A DNA stretch of 27,866 bases from a virus, in IMG/VR virus record IMGVR_UViG_3300034062_004184, positions 1 through 27,866 of that record. One strand, 5' to 3'. Position 1 is the first letter of the stretch. Each line of letters begins with the position of its first letter. Position numbers and translations under genes: made by a program. A model generated the notes under the pieces. It saw only the letters and a list, made by a program, of their open reading frames with translations. It did no database searches and had not been told where the DNA came from. Below, piece after piece: positions 15,217 to 24,127 of the stretch.

Positions 15217-15897
15217 TTATTCTCCCTTATTAAGATTTTTACCTAGTCTAGCACAAACAAATTCAACAAGTTCTGCACGAGTATTTGAAACAGTTGATTC
15301 TGCTTCTCCACCAACGCCTAGCTCAACTGTCTCTGTTGTTTCTACTTCTTCTAAGGCATCAACAACATCTTCAGCTTTTGCTGGTTTCTTTTTTGGTGTT
15401 TCCATCATCATTTCAGCCTTTTTAACTTTCATACCAGCAAAAAGACTAGTCATAGTTTCAAATGCAGTATCGTCGATATTTTCGAATTTTTCTAATGTTG
15501 AAGCAACGGACTCTTCGTCGAGACCGGCTTCTACTAAAGCTGCTTTACGCTTCATCATTTTTTCTTTCTTCATCATTTCAGCTTCTTTATCCTTGTAAGC
15601 TGCAATGACTTCATTAGCTGCGTTGAGTTCTGCTTTAACAGTATCAAGTTCTGTTTGCTTGTCTGTAAGAGCTGTTTGTAGTTCTGCAACTGTGATCTCT
15701 ACTTCGTTCTTTGTGGCAGCTAGAGCTTCGTCAAACTCAGCTTTCATCTTTTTCATCTCTTCTTCTTTCTTAACTAATTCAGCATCTTTATTTTTCATAG
15801 CTGCCTCTAGTGTTTCATTGGATAGTGGAGTGTCCGAAGCAAGTGCATGAGCTTCAGGCACATTAAGATCGGTATTTGTTTCTACAGCTGCACTCAT
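15217..15897 (-). CDS. Internal in-frame start: free scaffold protein (probable)
   Basis: 226-aa C-terminal product of the protease-scaffold gene starting MSAAVETNTDLNV. The ATG at 15895-15897 is in frame (residue 274) and has GGAG at 15907-15910, 9 nt upstream, inside the coding sequence. The boundary falls exactly between the protease domain and the coiled coil. Lambda Nu3 inside C is the classic precedent for a nested scaffold. Making more scaffold than protease is the expected benefit. Supported by sequence but unproven. Confidence 0.5.
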   Translation of the reverse strand: MSAAVETNTDLNVPEAHALASDTPLSNETLEAAMKNKDAELVKKEEEMKKMKAEFDEALAATKNEVEITVAELQTALTDKQTELDTVKAELNAANEVIAAYKDKEAEMMKKEKMMKRKAALVEAGLDEESVASTLEKFENIDDTAFETMTSLFAGMKVKKAEMMMETPKKKPAKAEDVVDALEEVETTETVELGVGGEAESTVSNTRAELVEFVCARLGKNLNKGE

Positions 15898-16716
15898 AGT
15901 GATATTCTCCGCATTTAATTGGGGTTCGTTTACTAATACACCTGAATTCGATAAATCGTCATTTTTTTGTTCCAATAATTTATTTACTACATCTCTGGTA
16001 AAGATTATACTATCTGGATTAGCTGGTTTGTCAACAAAACCTTTACCTGAAAAAGTAATATCTCTTAATACTCTGCCAATTTTGTAGTTAGAGTGTTCAC
16101 CCTGACCTCCATAAGCTCTTAAATATTTTGTTAGATAAGCAGTGTCTTCATTTCTTGCTAATATTTTATACTCTGCAGTTTCTTTATTAATTAGTCCATA
16201 ATCGAAACCTTTGAAATAGCATTCCATGCTAACGTATTTTTTCCCAGATTCGATCTCATTAATCAAATTTTCTGCTCTAGCTTTAAGATCTGGATTACTG
16301 AAAGCTCTATAAATTACAGATCCAGTTAAAATATGAAATTTATCTGGTAAGTCATTAATATCAATAATATTATTAATTGGAGATCCATCGTCATCGATAG
16401 GCCAATTAGAAGTAATATGTCCTATGATTAAATTTTCATTATGCTCTAAATTTGTTGGTTTGTCTTCCGGTGTATTACGAGCATTCCATACTTCTGTTTT
16501 ATGAAAAATATCGTCATTTTTATTCCATGCAGAACTTACTAAAATAGACTGAACATAGTACAAATCATTGTCATGTAATGATGCTATGGTTTTATTTTTA
16601 AGTTTATTGCTTTTAGAAACTTCACAAGGTTCCGCTAAGGAAGCATAAGAAACCGAAGCAGAAGCACATATTTTCTCAGCAATACCATCATGAATTTCTG
16701 CTGCAAAAATTTGCAT
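15217..16716 (-). CDS. Fused prohead protease and scaffold
   Basis: 499-aa protein. Residues 1-245 are a prohead protease: P-x-NLEHNENLIIGHI at 87-101 with candidate catalytic His92, and YVSMECYFKG at 161-170 with candidate nucleophile Ser163. This fits the serine protease family of phage prohead proteases. From residue 274 the protein is a charged, methionine/lysine/glutamate-rich scaffold with a long coiled coil (about 300-400). It ends ELVEFVCARLGKNLNKGE, probably the capsid-interacting end. The fusion implies that scaffold is cleaved by its own protease during maturation. An internal start at 15897 likely makes free scaffold. The third catalytic residue could not be placed by eye. Confidence 0.75.
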   Translation of the reverse strand: MQIFAAEIHDGIAEKICASASVSYASLAEPCEVSKSNKLKNKTIASLHDNDLYYVQSILVSSAWNKNDDIFHKTEVWNARNTPEDKPTNLEHNENLIIGHITSNWPIDDDGSPINNIIDINDLPDKFHILTGSVIYRAFSNPDLKARAENLINEIESGKKYVSMECYFKGFDYGLINKETAEYKILARNEDTAYLTKYLRAYGGQGEHSNYKIGRVLRDITFSGKGFVDKPANPDSIIFTRDVVNKLLEQKNDDLSNSGVLVNEPQLNAENITMSAAVETNTDLNVPEAHALASDTPLSNETLEAAMKNKDAELVKKEEEMKKMKAEFDEALAATKNEVEITVAELQTALTDKQTELDTVKAELNAANEVIAAYKDKEAEMMKKEKMMKRKAALVEAGLDEESVASTLEKFENIDDTAFETMTSLFAGMKVKKAEMMMETPKKKPAKAEDVVDALEEVETTETVELGVGGEAESTVSNTRAELVEFVCARLGKNLNKGE

Positions 16717-16727
16717 AAATTACTTTC

Positions 16728-18908
16728 TTATGTTGATGGATAAAGCATAGAATAAAACGATGCTTTAGCCTGTTTTTGGTCTTCTACAGTTAAATCTCTG
16801 TTTAATTGTGACGCTAGCTGTCTTAACCATACACTATAATGGTCTATAAAATTATTGTTTTTTACTAATAAATTATTTAATTCGGCTATAATTTTGTCAG
16901 AATCAATTATGCAGAAAGGTTGTAAGTTGAATAGAATTTGCGTTTTTGTGCTTTCTAGTTCTCGTGCTTGCTCGTTAGACAAACTTCTTAGGTTTTTCTT
17001 ATTATAAAAATCTAATAAAATAGGATTGATAATTTCGCCAATTTTATCTTGTGCTTCAGATGCCCACAAGGAGATTGCTGCGCCTTTTTGTGGGGTAAAA
17101 GTTTTTGTTTTTCTGGGGGATGAATCCTTGGAAAGTTTTGGTCTGCCTTGTTGAGGTTCACCCGGCAAAGATTCTGGCGAATCTTTTGCCAACTTCGTTG
17201 GTGAAAGAGCTTGCTTCATTTCAAGTGCTGTTTTTTCTCCAGTTTTCTTCTTTTCTAGTTCCAAACCCACTTGAGATGGAGAGGCTACTCCTGTTTGTAA
17301 TGCTATTTTCTTTAAACTATTATCTGGTGTCGGATCATACCACGGGCCTGCTTTGTTTACCATTCTTTCACCAGTTCTGTCTCTTTGTTCTCTATTGAGT
17401 CTAGATTTTTCCATATCTGGATCAAACCCAAAACGTGTTTGTAATAGTTCATCGCTAATAAGATTTCTATCTGCAAGCTGTACTAATAGTGCTTTCTCTG
17501 CATCTTCATTACTAAGATCCATTCTATCAAATTCTACTTTAGCTGGATATCTAAAACCCATAGCTTTTTGTATTAATGCTATTTCTTTATCCCAAAATTC
17601 TGTAAGGATATCTCTACCATATTGTAATCTTTGGGTTAATGTTTTGAGAGAAATAAAGTTATTTGTTGTTCCTGCTGCTCCGAAGGTTCCTGTTAATGTA
17701 GGAGGAATTCCAAGACCAGCATATACTGAATTAAGGTGAGGAATGTATTTGCCCTCTCCTAAAAATTGATGAACAGATGTTTTTGATTCTATAAGCTCTA
17801 TATCTGGACCCCAGACAAGATCCATCGTTCCTCCTCCAACATTGTTTCCTAAAATCTGTGCTAGTTTAGCTGCGGCGGCTTTTGTGGGAGCAATTTTATG
17901 CTCTAGACTACCTAGCTTAAAAATACGAATATTGCTTATAGCTCCGTCGAGAGCAGACATATCTGCTAACTTTAGTTTTTCAATAACAGTAATATCGTCC
18001 ATGATAGAATATACCATAGGATATGCCCAGCTTTGCCAATCATCTTTTTTGTAATGAAATACAAGAGTTTTTTCTGCATCCAAAGGATATGCTTTTCTTG
18101 CTTTTGCTGCTTCTATAATTGGTAATGGTAAACCTTCCACTACTTTTTTCTCTTGTTCTGTTTTTGGATTATTAATAAGTTTACGTAAATTAGCTGGTAA
18201 AATTAATTCATATCTTTTGTTCTGAACAAAAGAAGATAATGCTCCAGCTGATACTTCAACATACGCTGGATCAATAAAAGTATACTTCCAAGGAATTTCT
18301 CTTTTTTCTACCGGAAGATCATCTATATCTGTTATCTGTAAATCTGGAGAAGCTACTGCTTTATATAGTTTTTCTGCTGCTTTTATACTTAATTTTCCTG
18401 TTTGTCTATTTATTACAATGTTTCCGGTTTTATATAGATTGTTTAAGAATCGTTCACTGCGATCTTTACCTCTAACTTTTTTAAACCACTGTCTGTAAAA
18501 TCTTTCTATTCTTTTATTTTTATGAACTAATCTTATTCCTTGGCTAGCAAAATCACCCATAAGATCAATTACGTTTTTGACCAAACCTACTCTTTGATAG
18601 ATATCCTCTGCTCTGATAAGAATATGTTTGATGTGTCTTGGAGTAGCTTCAGATGGTCTGAAAAAGTCATAGTCTGCTCTTGTTAATCCTGGTCTGCCTG
18701 ATGTATTAGAGTCTAGATTAGAATAGTCTAATCCATATCTCCTCATAGCAGTAGACTTTTCAACTATATTGTATTCTGTAAGAGATTCTGATGATTTTTT
18801 AAGAGCATCTGTTTTACTCTGTAAATCTTCTCCCCATGTAACATAAGCATTTTCGTCTATGGGTGAGGCTGTTTGAATCGCTGAACTTTTTGGATATTTT
18901 TTGGCCAT
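16728..18908 (-). CDS. Portal protein
   Basis: 726-aa protein with features of a portal: an N-terminal part with RADYDFFRPSEATP and a helical stem-like region, VKNVIDLMGDFASQGIRLVH, RFLNNLYKTGNIVINRQTGK and IPPTLTGTFGAAGTTNN near the middle. The last 150 residues are lysine/glutamine-rich and helical (LSNEQARELESTK). Length is above most siphovirus portals. It follows the large terminase by 54 nt and precedes the protease by 11 nt, the standard packaging/head order. It forms the dodecameric DNA channel at one capsid vertex. No strong Shine-Dalgarno is visible. TATAAT at 18932-18937 lacks a -35. Confidence 0.75.
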   Translation of the reverse strand: MAKKYPKSSAIQTASPIDENAYVTWGEDLQSKTDALKKSSESLTEYNIVEKSTAMRRYGLDYSNLDSNTSGRPGLTRADYDFFRPSEATPRHIKHILIRAEDIYQRVGLVKNVIDLMGDFASQGIRLVHKNKRIERFYRQWFKKVRGKDRSERFLNNLYKTGNIVINRQTGKLSIKAAEKLYKAVASPDLQITDIDDLPVEKREIPWKYTFIDPAYVEVSAGALSSFVQNKRYELILPANLRKLINNPKTEQEKKVVEGLPLPIIEAAKARKAYPLDAEKTLVFHYKKDDWQSWAYPMVYSIMDDITVIEKLKLADMSALDGAISNIRIFKLGSLEHKIAPTKAAAAKLAQILGNNVGGGTMDLVWGPDIELIESKTSVHQFLGEGKYIPHLNSVYAGLGIPPTLTGTFGAAGTTNNFISLKTLTQRLQYGRDILTEFWDKEIALIQKAMGFRYPAKVEFDRMDLSNEDAEKALLVQLADRNLISDELLQTRFGFDPDMEKSRLNREQRDRTGERMVNKAGPWYDPTPDNSLKKIALQTGVASPSQVGLELEKKKTGEKTALEMKQALSPTKLAKDSPESLPGEPQQGRPKLSKDSSPRKTKTFTPQKGAAISLWASEAQDKIGEIINPILLDFYNKKNLRSLSNEQARELESTKTQILFNLQPFCIIDSDKIIAELNNLLVKNNNFIDHYSVWLRQLASQLNRDLTVEDQKQAKASFYSMLYPST

Positions 18909-18962
18909 ATTTGTTATCTTATTGTGATTGTATTATAATTAGATTACAGTATTAGTTACACA

Positions 18963-20996
18963 TTATCTATATATTCCGGTATAAAAATCGTCATTAGCTC
19001 CGCTTGTAAACCATTCTGGTCCTTTATACATTTTCCCTGACTGCTTAACTATTTTTGATCGATCTCCTCCAATAACCTCATAATCAATATTCGGCAATGC
19101 TCTGTTTATCTGTCTAGCTAGCATATTTGCAATAACTAAAGCACTATATCTATCTTTTCTTAATCGTCCTTTTTTACCGTTAGGCAATTTAACTTCTGGA
19201 GTATCCCATCTGTCTCTAGCTCCTGATCCGCTACTAGTCTGTGTCATAACAATTGTGGTCAATTCATTTTTAAGCTCTTCTATTTCTAATATGCATTCGC
19301 TAACACTATCATAAATTGGATTTAAGTCTGCTGTCATAATATCTTTGCCTTCTTGATCTAGAGCTAGTCCCAAGGTTAATTGGTCAAATCTTGGAAATAG
19401 TAAAGCTTTATCTTCAAAATCTTTTCTTAATCCATGATTGGCTTGTGCTGTCCAATCTGCTCTAGCGAACTGTATAAGCTCTATTAAATGTAAGCCGGGT
19501 TGACTGTCTGTGTCTTTAGGTTTCTCGTAATCAATGATGGGCCAGATTAGATGTTCTCCATCTTCTAATTTTGATGGGTCATGTAACGCTTCTTCGATAG
19601 CTACTCCTCCACCCTGAGCATCCATACCTATTTTGATAGGAGGAAATGATCTAATAAGATTCCTAATCTTTCTTGCACAAAATCCATAAAAATCATGATC
19701 CTTAACAAGTCCTGTTTTTTGTCTTTCTTTAAAGTTGTTACGATTGGTTGTCCAACAATATACTATTCTAGTATGATCTTGATGTACTTCTAGTATTACT
19801 ATACTAAAATTATCTTGTTCACTTGCTGGATCAATACCGTATACATAATGATGATTTGTATTTCCTGATGTGACAGCGTCGAATAAAATAGTTTTGCTAT
19901 TAATAACGGTTGGTCTAGTGTCGCTCACAACACAATTCTCAATTAAGCTGCGCTTAAAAAATCCGTCACTATCTGCTGTAAAACAAGCAGCATACTCCAT
20001 ATTATAGATACCAGTATGAATAGTGGCTCGTGCTCGCGCAACTTGTTTATCATCCATGAAGCCTTTAGGAATAAGTTCGTATGGAATACGAATAATACTA
20101 TAATCTTTCCAATTAAAATTACTAGGAACTTCTCCTTTAAAGATATCTTCTAATTTTCTAATATCTCCCTTACTTTCAATAATAGCTTTGTATCTTCTCC
20201 AATAACTAGCAAAATGTTTAAATGCATAATCTGCGGTACCAGCAACAATAGCCTGATTACCCATTTTATCGTTTAATATTTCTAGCTCTTCGTTCCATAG
20301 TCCAGCTTCTGTCATAGCTGCTCGTTTAGCTTGTTCTTTTACATTTTGAATAGGACTTGCTGATACTGCTGCGAAACCTGACACTACTGTTTCATAAATA
20401 TCTGGTGAAATTGATGCGAACTCGTCTGCTATGATAATATGTGCTCTTAATCCTCTAATTTTACTACCATCGCCCATAGGGACAGCTATTGTCCAGCTTT
20501 CGCCCAAGCGAATCGTACACCTATCAACATCTCGACGAGGACCATCATCGTTTCCGTTAAAAATGGATCTTAGAATCGGGCTATTACGCCACATAGTTTC
20601 CATATATTCGAATATAATTTTACTTTGTCTAAAAGCTGCTCCAACAATAACTATCTTAGTTCCTGGATAAAAAACACATCTTAGAACTGAATATAAAGCT
20701 AGTAAAAACGATTTACCCCAACCACGACTAGCAATATACATAGGAAATGGACGATTCCAAAACTCTTGTATAATCGCTACCTGCATAGGATGTAATTCTA
20801 TATTAAATAGTAACTTACATGTAGATCCGATATATTTTGGATCTCTTAATAGTCTTAATAAATGCAGATCAGGATGCTCAATGTCATGTTCTGTTCTGTG
20901 AATCATTGGATTTTGAGGAATAACAATTTGATCTAGATCGCCAAGACCTAACCAAGCATCCTCAAATATCTTTTTTTGGCTGTCCTTCAAGCTCAT
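18963..20996 (-). CDS. terL: Terminase large subunit
   Basis: 677-aa packaging motor/nuclease. Walker A is ASRGWGKS at residues 89-96 (Lys95); Walker B is IIIADE at 187-192 with catalytic Glu192; the coupling region follows. The C-terminal RNase H-like nuclease shows YGIDPASEQD (Asp389) and IKIGMDAQGGG (Asp459), the first two acidic metal ligands. The third lies probably in the DIMTADLNP/YDSVSE area. The start ATG lies inside the end of the ERCC4 gene (35-nt overlap), so translation is coupled. It translocates DNA through the portal and cuts at the end of packaging; headful versus cohesive-end packaging cannot be decided here. Confidence 0.9.
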   Translation of the reverse strand: MSLKDSQKKIFEDAWLGLGDLDQIVIPQNPMIHRTEHDIEHPDLHLLRLLRDPKYIGSTCKLLFNIELHPMQVAIIQEFWNRPFPMYIASRGWGKSFLLALYSVLRCVFYPGTKIVIVGAAFRQSKIIFEYMETMWRNSPILRSIFNGNDDGPRRDVDRCTIRLGESWTIAVPMGDGSKIRGLRAHIIIADEFASISPDIYETVVSGFAAVSASPIQNVKEQAKRAAMTEAGLWNEELEILNDKMGNQAIVAGTADYAFKHFASYWRRYKAIIESKGDIRKLEDIFKGEVPSNFNWKDYSIIRIPYELIPKGFMDDKQVARARATIHTGIYNMEYAACFTADSDGFFKRSLIENCVVSDTRPTVINSKTILFDAVTSGNTNHHYVYGIDPASEQDNFSIVILEVHQDHTRIVYCWTTNRNNFKERQKTGLVKDHDFYGFCARKIRNLIRSFPPIKIGMDAQGGGVAIEEALHDPSKLEDGEHLIWPIIDYEKPKDTDSQPGLHLIELIQFARADWTAQANHGLRKDFEDKALLFPRFDQLTLGLALDQEGKDIMTADLNPIYDSVSECILEIEELKNELTTIVMTQTSSGSGARDRWDTPEVKLPNGKKGRLRKDRYSALVIANMLARQINRALPNIDYEVIGGDRSKIVKQSGKMYKGPEWFTSGANDDFYTGIYR

Positions 20997-21441
20997 ATAT
21001 TTTTCTCATGATAGAAAGGGCCATGGTTTCTGCATTGTCTGCATCTCCACAGAATAATACTTTGATATTATATAGTAATTGTAATTCTACTAAATGCTTT
21101 AAAATAAATTTGGGTGAAATTTTAATCTTGTCCCATAGTTTTTTAGGAACATTAGATCCAATAGGATAGCTCAATACGTTATCTAAACTAAACTCTAATA
21201 ATAAAAAAGAATGTTGAATAGCACTCATGCGAGTTACTACATCTTTAAACCGTTTTTCTGTTATATTATTAGCAATTTCTCCCACACTTTTTTTACGCTC
21301 TATACATAATAGATGCTCTAATCCCTTTAATGAGTAATCCCCTGTATCTAGTTTGGCACACGACTTAACCATGTTGTCAAAGCTCCATGGCTGTTGTTCT
21401 CTAGTATCCACGATAATATGAAAATTACTGAAGTCTATCAT
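20962..21441 (-). CDS. ERCC4-type nuclease (XPF/Mus81 nuclease domain)
   Basis: 159-aa protein with the ERCC4 nuclease signature: VDTREQQPW at 11-19, GDYSL at 34-38 and IERKK at 47-51 (GDx...ERKxxxD), so Asp12, Glu15, Asp35, Glu48 and Lys50 are candidate catalytic residues. It stops just after the domain, with no helix-hairpin-helix pair, so it is a minimal single-domain nuclease. Such phage proteins act on branched DNA in related families. It overlaps HNH (17 nt) and terL (35 nt), suggesting a role in processing concatemers or branched DNA before packaging. The role is inferred; the motif is clear. Confidence 0.8.
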   Translation of the reverse strand: MIDFSNFHIIVDTREQQPWSFDNMVKSCAKLDTGDYSLKGLEHLLCIERKKSVGEIANNITEKRFKDVVTRMSAIQHSFLLLEFSLDNVLSYPIGSNVPKKLWDKIKISPKFILKHLVELQLLYNIKVLFCGDADNAETMALSIMRKIYELEGQPKKDI

Positions 21442-21691
21442 CTGCTAGTATTTTTAAAAAAATAGCCTCATAAATGTCTTCCATACCTTTTATCATTTTA
21501 TGATGATATTTACACAATGTAATACCATTTTCAACTGTGAATCTTAGTGCTGGATAATTTGCCCAAGTTTTTATATGATGAGCATTCAATTTAGTTTTAA
21601 TGGAACAGTTTGGCCAACGACAATGAAAATTGTCTCTTTTATAAACTGCTTTTCGCCATTGTTTATATTGATTATTATTAAAGTCTCTCAA
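21425..21691 (-). CDS. HNH endonuclease
   Basis: 88-aa HNH nuclease. Cys24 and Cys29, His38-His39 (LNAHHIKTW), Asn55 (FTVENGITLC), Cys60 and His63-His64 (KYHHK) give the core and the zinc ligands. It is a free-standing small HNH protein as found beside many large terminases, where HK97 gp74 shows that such proteins assist DNA cutting during packaging. The start is probably TTG at 21689-21691 with GGAG 7 nt upstream inside gmd; no in-frame ATG is close. The gene overlaps gmd by 14 nt and the ERCC4 gene by 17 nt. A homing endonuclease is the alternative reading. Confidence 0.8.
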   Translation of the reverse strand: MRDFNNNQYKQWRKAVYKRDNFHCRWPNCSIKTKLNAHHIKTWANYPALRFTVENGITLCKYHHKMIKGMEDIYEAIFLKILADDRLQ

Positions 21692-22658
21692 TATCTTTCT
21701 CCACCATTTCTTTAACTAGATCTGCAAAGGAAATTTTTGGTTCCCAACCTAGTAAATTCTGAGATTTAGAAGCATTACCTCTTAGGAACTCTACTTCTGC
21801 TGGTCGGAATAGAACAGGATCTATTTCTATGTGATCTTCGTAATTAAGGTTAACTCTATCAAAAGCTAGCTTGAGAAAATCTCTAATGGTCCACGTTGTG
21901 CCTGTTGCTATAACAAAGTCTTCTGGGTTTTGTTGTTGTAACATAAGCCACATAGCTTCTACGTAATCTTTAGCATGTCCCCAGTCTCTGCTGGCGTCTA
22001 AATTTCCTAATTTAAGTTTGGCTGTTGTTTCTTTATTTATTAGCTGTCCTATGTATTTGGTAATTTTACGAGTTACAAAATTTTCCCCTCTTCGAGGACT
22101 TTCATGATTAAATAAGATTCCGCAACATGCATATATATGGTAAGATAATCTATAAACTGTGACTAATTGATGAGCTGCTGTTTTAGCTACTCCGTATGGA
22201 CTTTGTGGTAAAAATTGAGTATTTTCATTCTGGTATTTTTGACCAAATTCGCCTATTGTATAATTGCGACCAAACATTTCACTAGTACTAGCTTGATAAA
22301 ACTTAGCCATAGGAGCATGTCTTCGTATGGATTCTAATAAATTTAGAACCCCTATAGCATTAATATCAAATGTTGTTGTGGGCTGATGAAAACTTGTGGC
22401 AACATGACTTTGGGCGGCCAGATTATATATCTCGTCTGGTTTATAGTCGATCATTAGCTGATGACATCCTGCTGGATCGGTAAGATCAAATTCTTCCATA
22501 ACCAGATTAGGATGAGTTAATATATGATTAATTCTATCAAAACGAGAAACGCTAGATCTACGATATAATCCTATTACTCTATAATCTTTAGATAATAATA
22601 ATTCTGCTAAATAAGATCCGTCTTGTCCTGTTATTCCAGTGATTAAAGCTGTTCTCAT
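21678..22658 (-). CDS. gmd: GDP-mannose 4,6-dehydratase
   Basis: 326-aa short-chain dehydrogenase/reductase that would convert GDP-D-mannose to GDP-4-keto-6-deoxymannose using bound NADP. Visible: GITGQDGSYLAE (8-19, nucleotide binding), RRSS at 33-36, AAQSHV (81-86), Thr125/Ser126-Glu127 in ASTSEMFG, Tyr155 and Lys159 in SPYGVAK, and NHESPRRGENFVTRKI (GDP-mannose binding). Full-length for bacterial Gmd-like enzymes, perhaps slightly short. Placed between the putative small terminase and the nuclease/terminase genes, overlapping HNH by 14 nt, so it is expressed with packaging genes. With GDP-L-fucose synthase at 24578-25495 it gives GDP-L-fucose. Confidence 0.9.
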   Translation of the reverse strand: MRTALITGITGQDGSYLAELLLSKDYRVIGLYRRSSVSRFDRINHILTHPNLVMEEFDLTDPAGCHQLMIDYKPDEIYNLAAQSHVATSFHQPTTTFDINAIGVLNLLESIRRHAPMAKFYQASTSEMFGRNYTIGEFGQKYQNENTQFLPQSPYGVAKTAAHQLVTVYRLSYHIYACCGILFNHESPRRGENFVTRKITKYIGQLINKETTAKLKLGNLDASRDWGHAKDYVEAMWLMLQQQNPEDFVIATGTTWTIRDFLKLAFDRVNLNYEDHIEIDPVLFRPAEVEFLRGNASKSQNLLGWEPKISFADLVKEMVEKDIERL

Positions 22659-22659
22659 A

Positions 22660-23481
22660 TTAGTCTTTGTCTCTTTCTAGTACAATCTCCGCATTAAGTA
22701 ATGGACTGTCCACATTATTATCAGCATAAGAGTGATATTCTGCTAATTTATTTTTAGTTTTTTGTACTGCTATGCTTAAGATTTCCATTTCTCGTCCTTC
22801 TTTTTCTCTTGTTTGTTCGTCTTCTAACATGCGTATTAATCCGACCCAGCTACTTTTTCCATCTTCTATTCTTTTGATTCGTTGTTCACGAGTAGCTTTA
22901 AGATCTTTGCTAATTTTTTGCTGTTCATTAAGGAGCTTGGTATATTCATTAGTATAATTAGCGATACTGTTGCGTGCGAACGATAGTTGAGTTTCGAGGT
23001 TAGCCAGTTTAGCAGTATCTCTTTCGCTTTCTGGTTTAGCATACAATTCGTCCACCATTCTTTGTAATTTCTCAGTATCCGTTATGTGTCGTTTCCTTTC
23101 TTTCATGCTTCTGTTAATAAGAATATCTATTGTGATAAATTGTTTAATTTGAAGTTCTTCTGCTGGTAAAACGTCTTCTCTAAATTGCTTAATAAGACCT
23201 ATCCATGTATCTTCAAAATATTCTAATTCGCCGCTCTCCTTATCGAACTGTTTAACAATTTCGTGCCAAAAGGTTTTGCCTTTTAGTTTTTGTCTTAGTA
23301 ACTGATCGTCTGAGGATGGTGCTAGTTTTAAAGAATCTACATATTTAGATATTGGTGCAGAATGTCTGTTTAGTACTTCTGCTATTTGGTCAATGGTTTG
23401 AGAGTCTAGGTGGTCTCTTATGTATTGTTCTTCTTCTAGACTGAGCTGACCTCTTTTTTTGGGGCTATTCTTCAATGTCAT
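22660..23481 (-). CDS. HTH protein, possible small terminase subunit
   Basis: 273-aa protein. The N-terminus has LSLEEEQYIRDHL ... TIDQIAEVLNRHSAPISKYV, a homeodomain-like helix-turn-helix (residues 14-50). The middle and end are long charged helices (LEDEQTREKEGREMEILS), likely coiled coils for oligomerisation. An HTH followed by coiled coils, placed upstream of terL with other genes between, fits a small terminase that recognises packaging sites. It could also be a regulator. It overlaps the sigma-factor gene by 17 nt and ends 1 nt before the gmd start, so it shares that message. Confidence 0.5.
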   Translation of the reverse strand: MTLKNSPKKRGQLSLEEEQYIRDHLDSQTIDQIAEVLNRHSAPISKYVDSLKLAPSSDDQLLRQKLKGKTFWHEIVKQFDKESGELEYFEDTWIGLIKQFREDVLPAEELQIKQFITIDILINRSMKERKRHITDTEKLQRMVDELYAKPESERDTAKLANLETQLSFARNSIANYTNEYTKLLNEQQKISKDLKATREQRIKRIEDGKSSWVGLIRMLEDEQTREKEGREMEILSIAVQKTKNKLAEYHSYADNNVDSPLLNAEIVLERDKD

Positions 23482-24127
23482 ATAGATTGTTATCTTTTAT
23501 GTAAACAATAAGTTTTTTAACGTCGGCCTTTGAGATGTTGCAATTATTTTTTAATCTTAAATAAATTTCACGAATATCTGGGGCAAATAATTTGTTATCT
23601 AAAATATCAATTAATTCTTTGAGTAGTATATCATCATATTCCATAATGTTTTGATTAATTTCAATTTTTTCATTATCTATACTGGTTAAACTCATAAGAT
23701 TTTTTTTGCTATTGTTTCGTTTGTCCCAAGAGTTATACAAATCGCAATCATTTTTATTAAGGTATTTTATGCATTGGTTATTTGATTGTTGATAAAGTTT
23801 ATCATATAAAGGACACTTTAAGCAGGGAGGATCTGGTCTTTTATAGTTATTTCGTTTGTAATTAAAGAGGCGATTTCTAACATGGGTCCATAAGAAGTTT
23901 TCAAGGGGGCGACTATGATCATATTTTTCCAAACCCTCTATTGCAAAAATAGCGGCTTGTTGTTTCATATCTTCATAATCATGATATCCAAATTTAAATT
24001 TATTAGCTAATCTTTTGCTAATATTATCTAGTACTATTAAAAATTCAGCTTCATCAACACCATTAATAGTATTGGGGGTTTTAGCCGTTTTCTTGGTTTT
24101 TTTGACTATCTTCTTCTTTTTGCTCAT
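23465..24127 (-). CDS. Phage sigma factor, T4 gp55-like, with Cys cluster
   Basis: 220-aa protein with sigma-70 region 2-like sequence at residues 35-95: LDNISKRLANKFKFGYHDYE, DMKQQAAIFAIEGLEKYD, RPLENFLWTHVRNRLFNYKR. The spacing of RF/KF, KQ, EGL-x-x-(Y/F)D and N-x-(L/F) fits T4 gp55, the late sigma, better than a full host sigma (no regions 1.1, 3 or 4). After region 2 come PPCLKCPLYDKLY and two further cysteines (102, 105, 119, 128), a possible zinc site. The N-terminus is very basic (KKKKIVKKTKKTAK). It would direct host RNA polymerase to late minus-strand genes. It is coupled to the neighbouring genes by overlaps. Confidence 0.7.
   Translation of the reverse strand: MSKKKKIVKKTKKTAKTPNTINGVDEAEFLIVLDNISKRLANKFKFGYHDYEDMKQQAAIFAIEGLEKYDHSRPLENFLWTHVRNRLFNYKRNNYKRPDPPCLKCPLYDKLYQQSNNQCIKYLNKNDCDLYNSWDKRNNSKKNLMSLTSIDNEKIEINQNIMEYDDILLKELIDILDNKLFAPDIREIYLRLKNNCNISKADVKKLIVYIKDNNLYDIEE

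Noticed and set aside
18932-18937. TATAAT on the minus strand before the portal gene
   Set aside because: The sequence 17 nt upstream (TGTAAC) does not resemble TTGACA; AT-rich gap sequence explains it.
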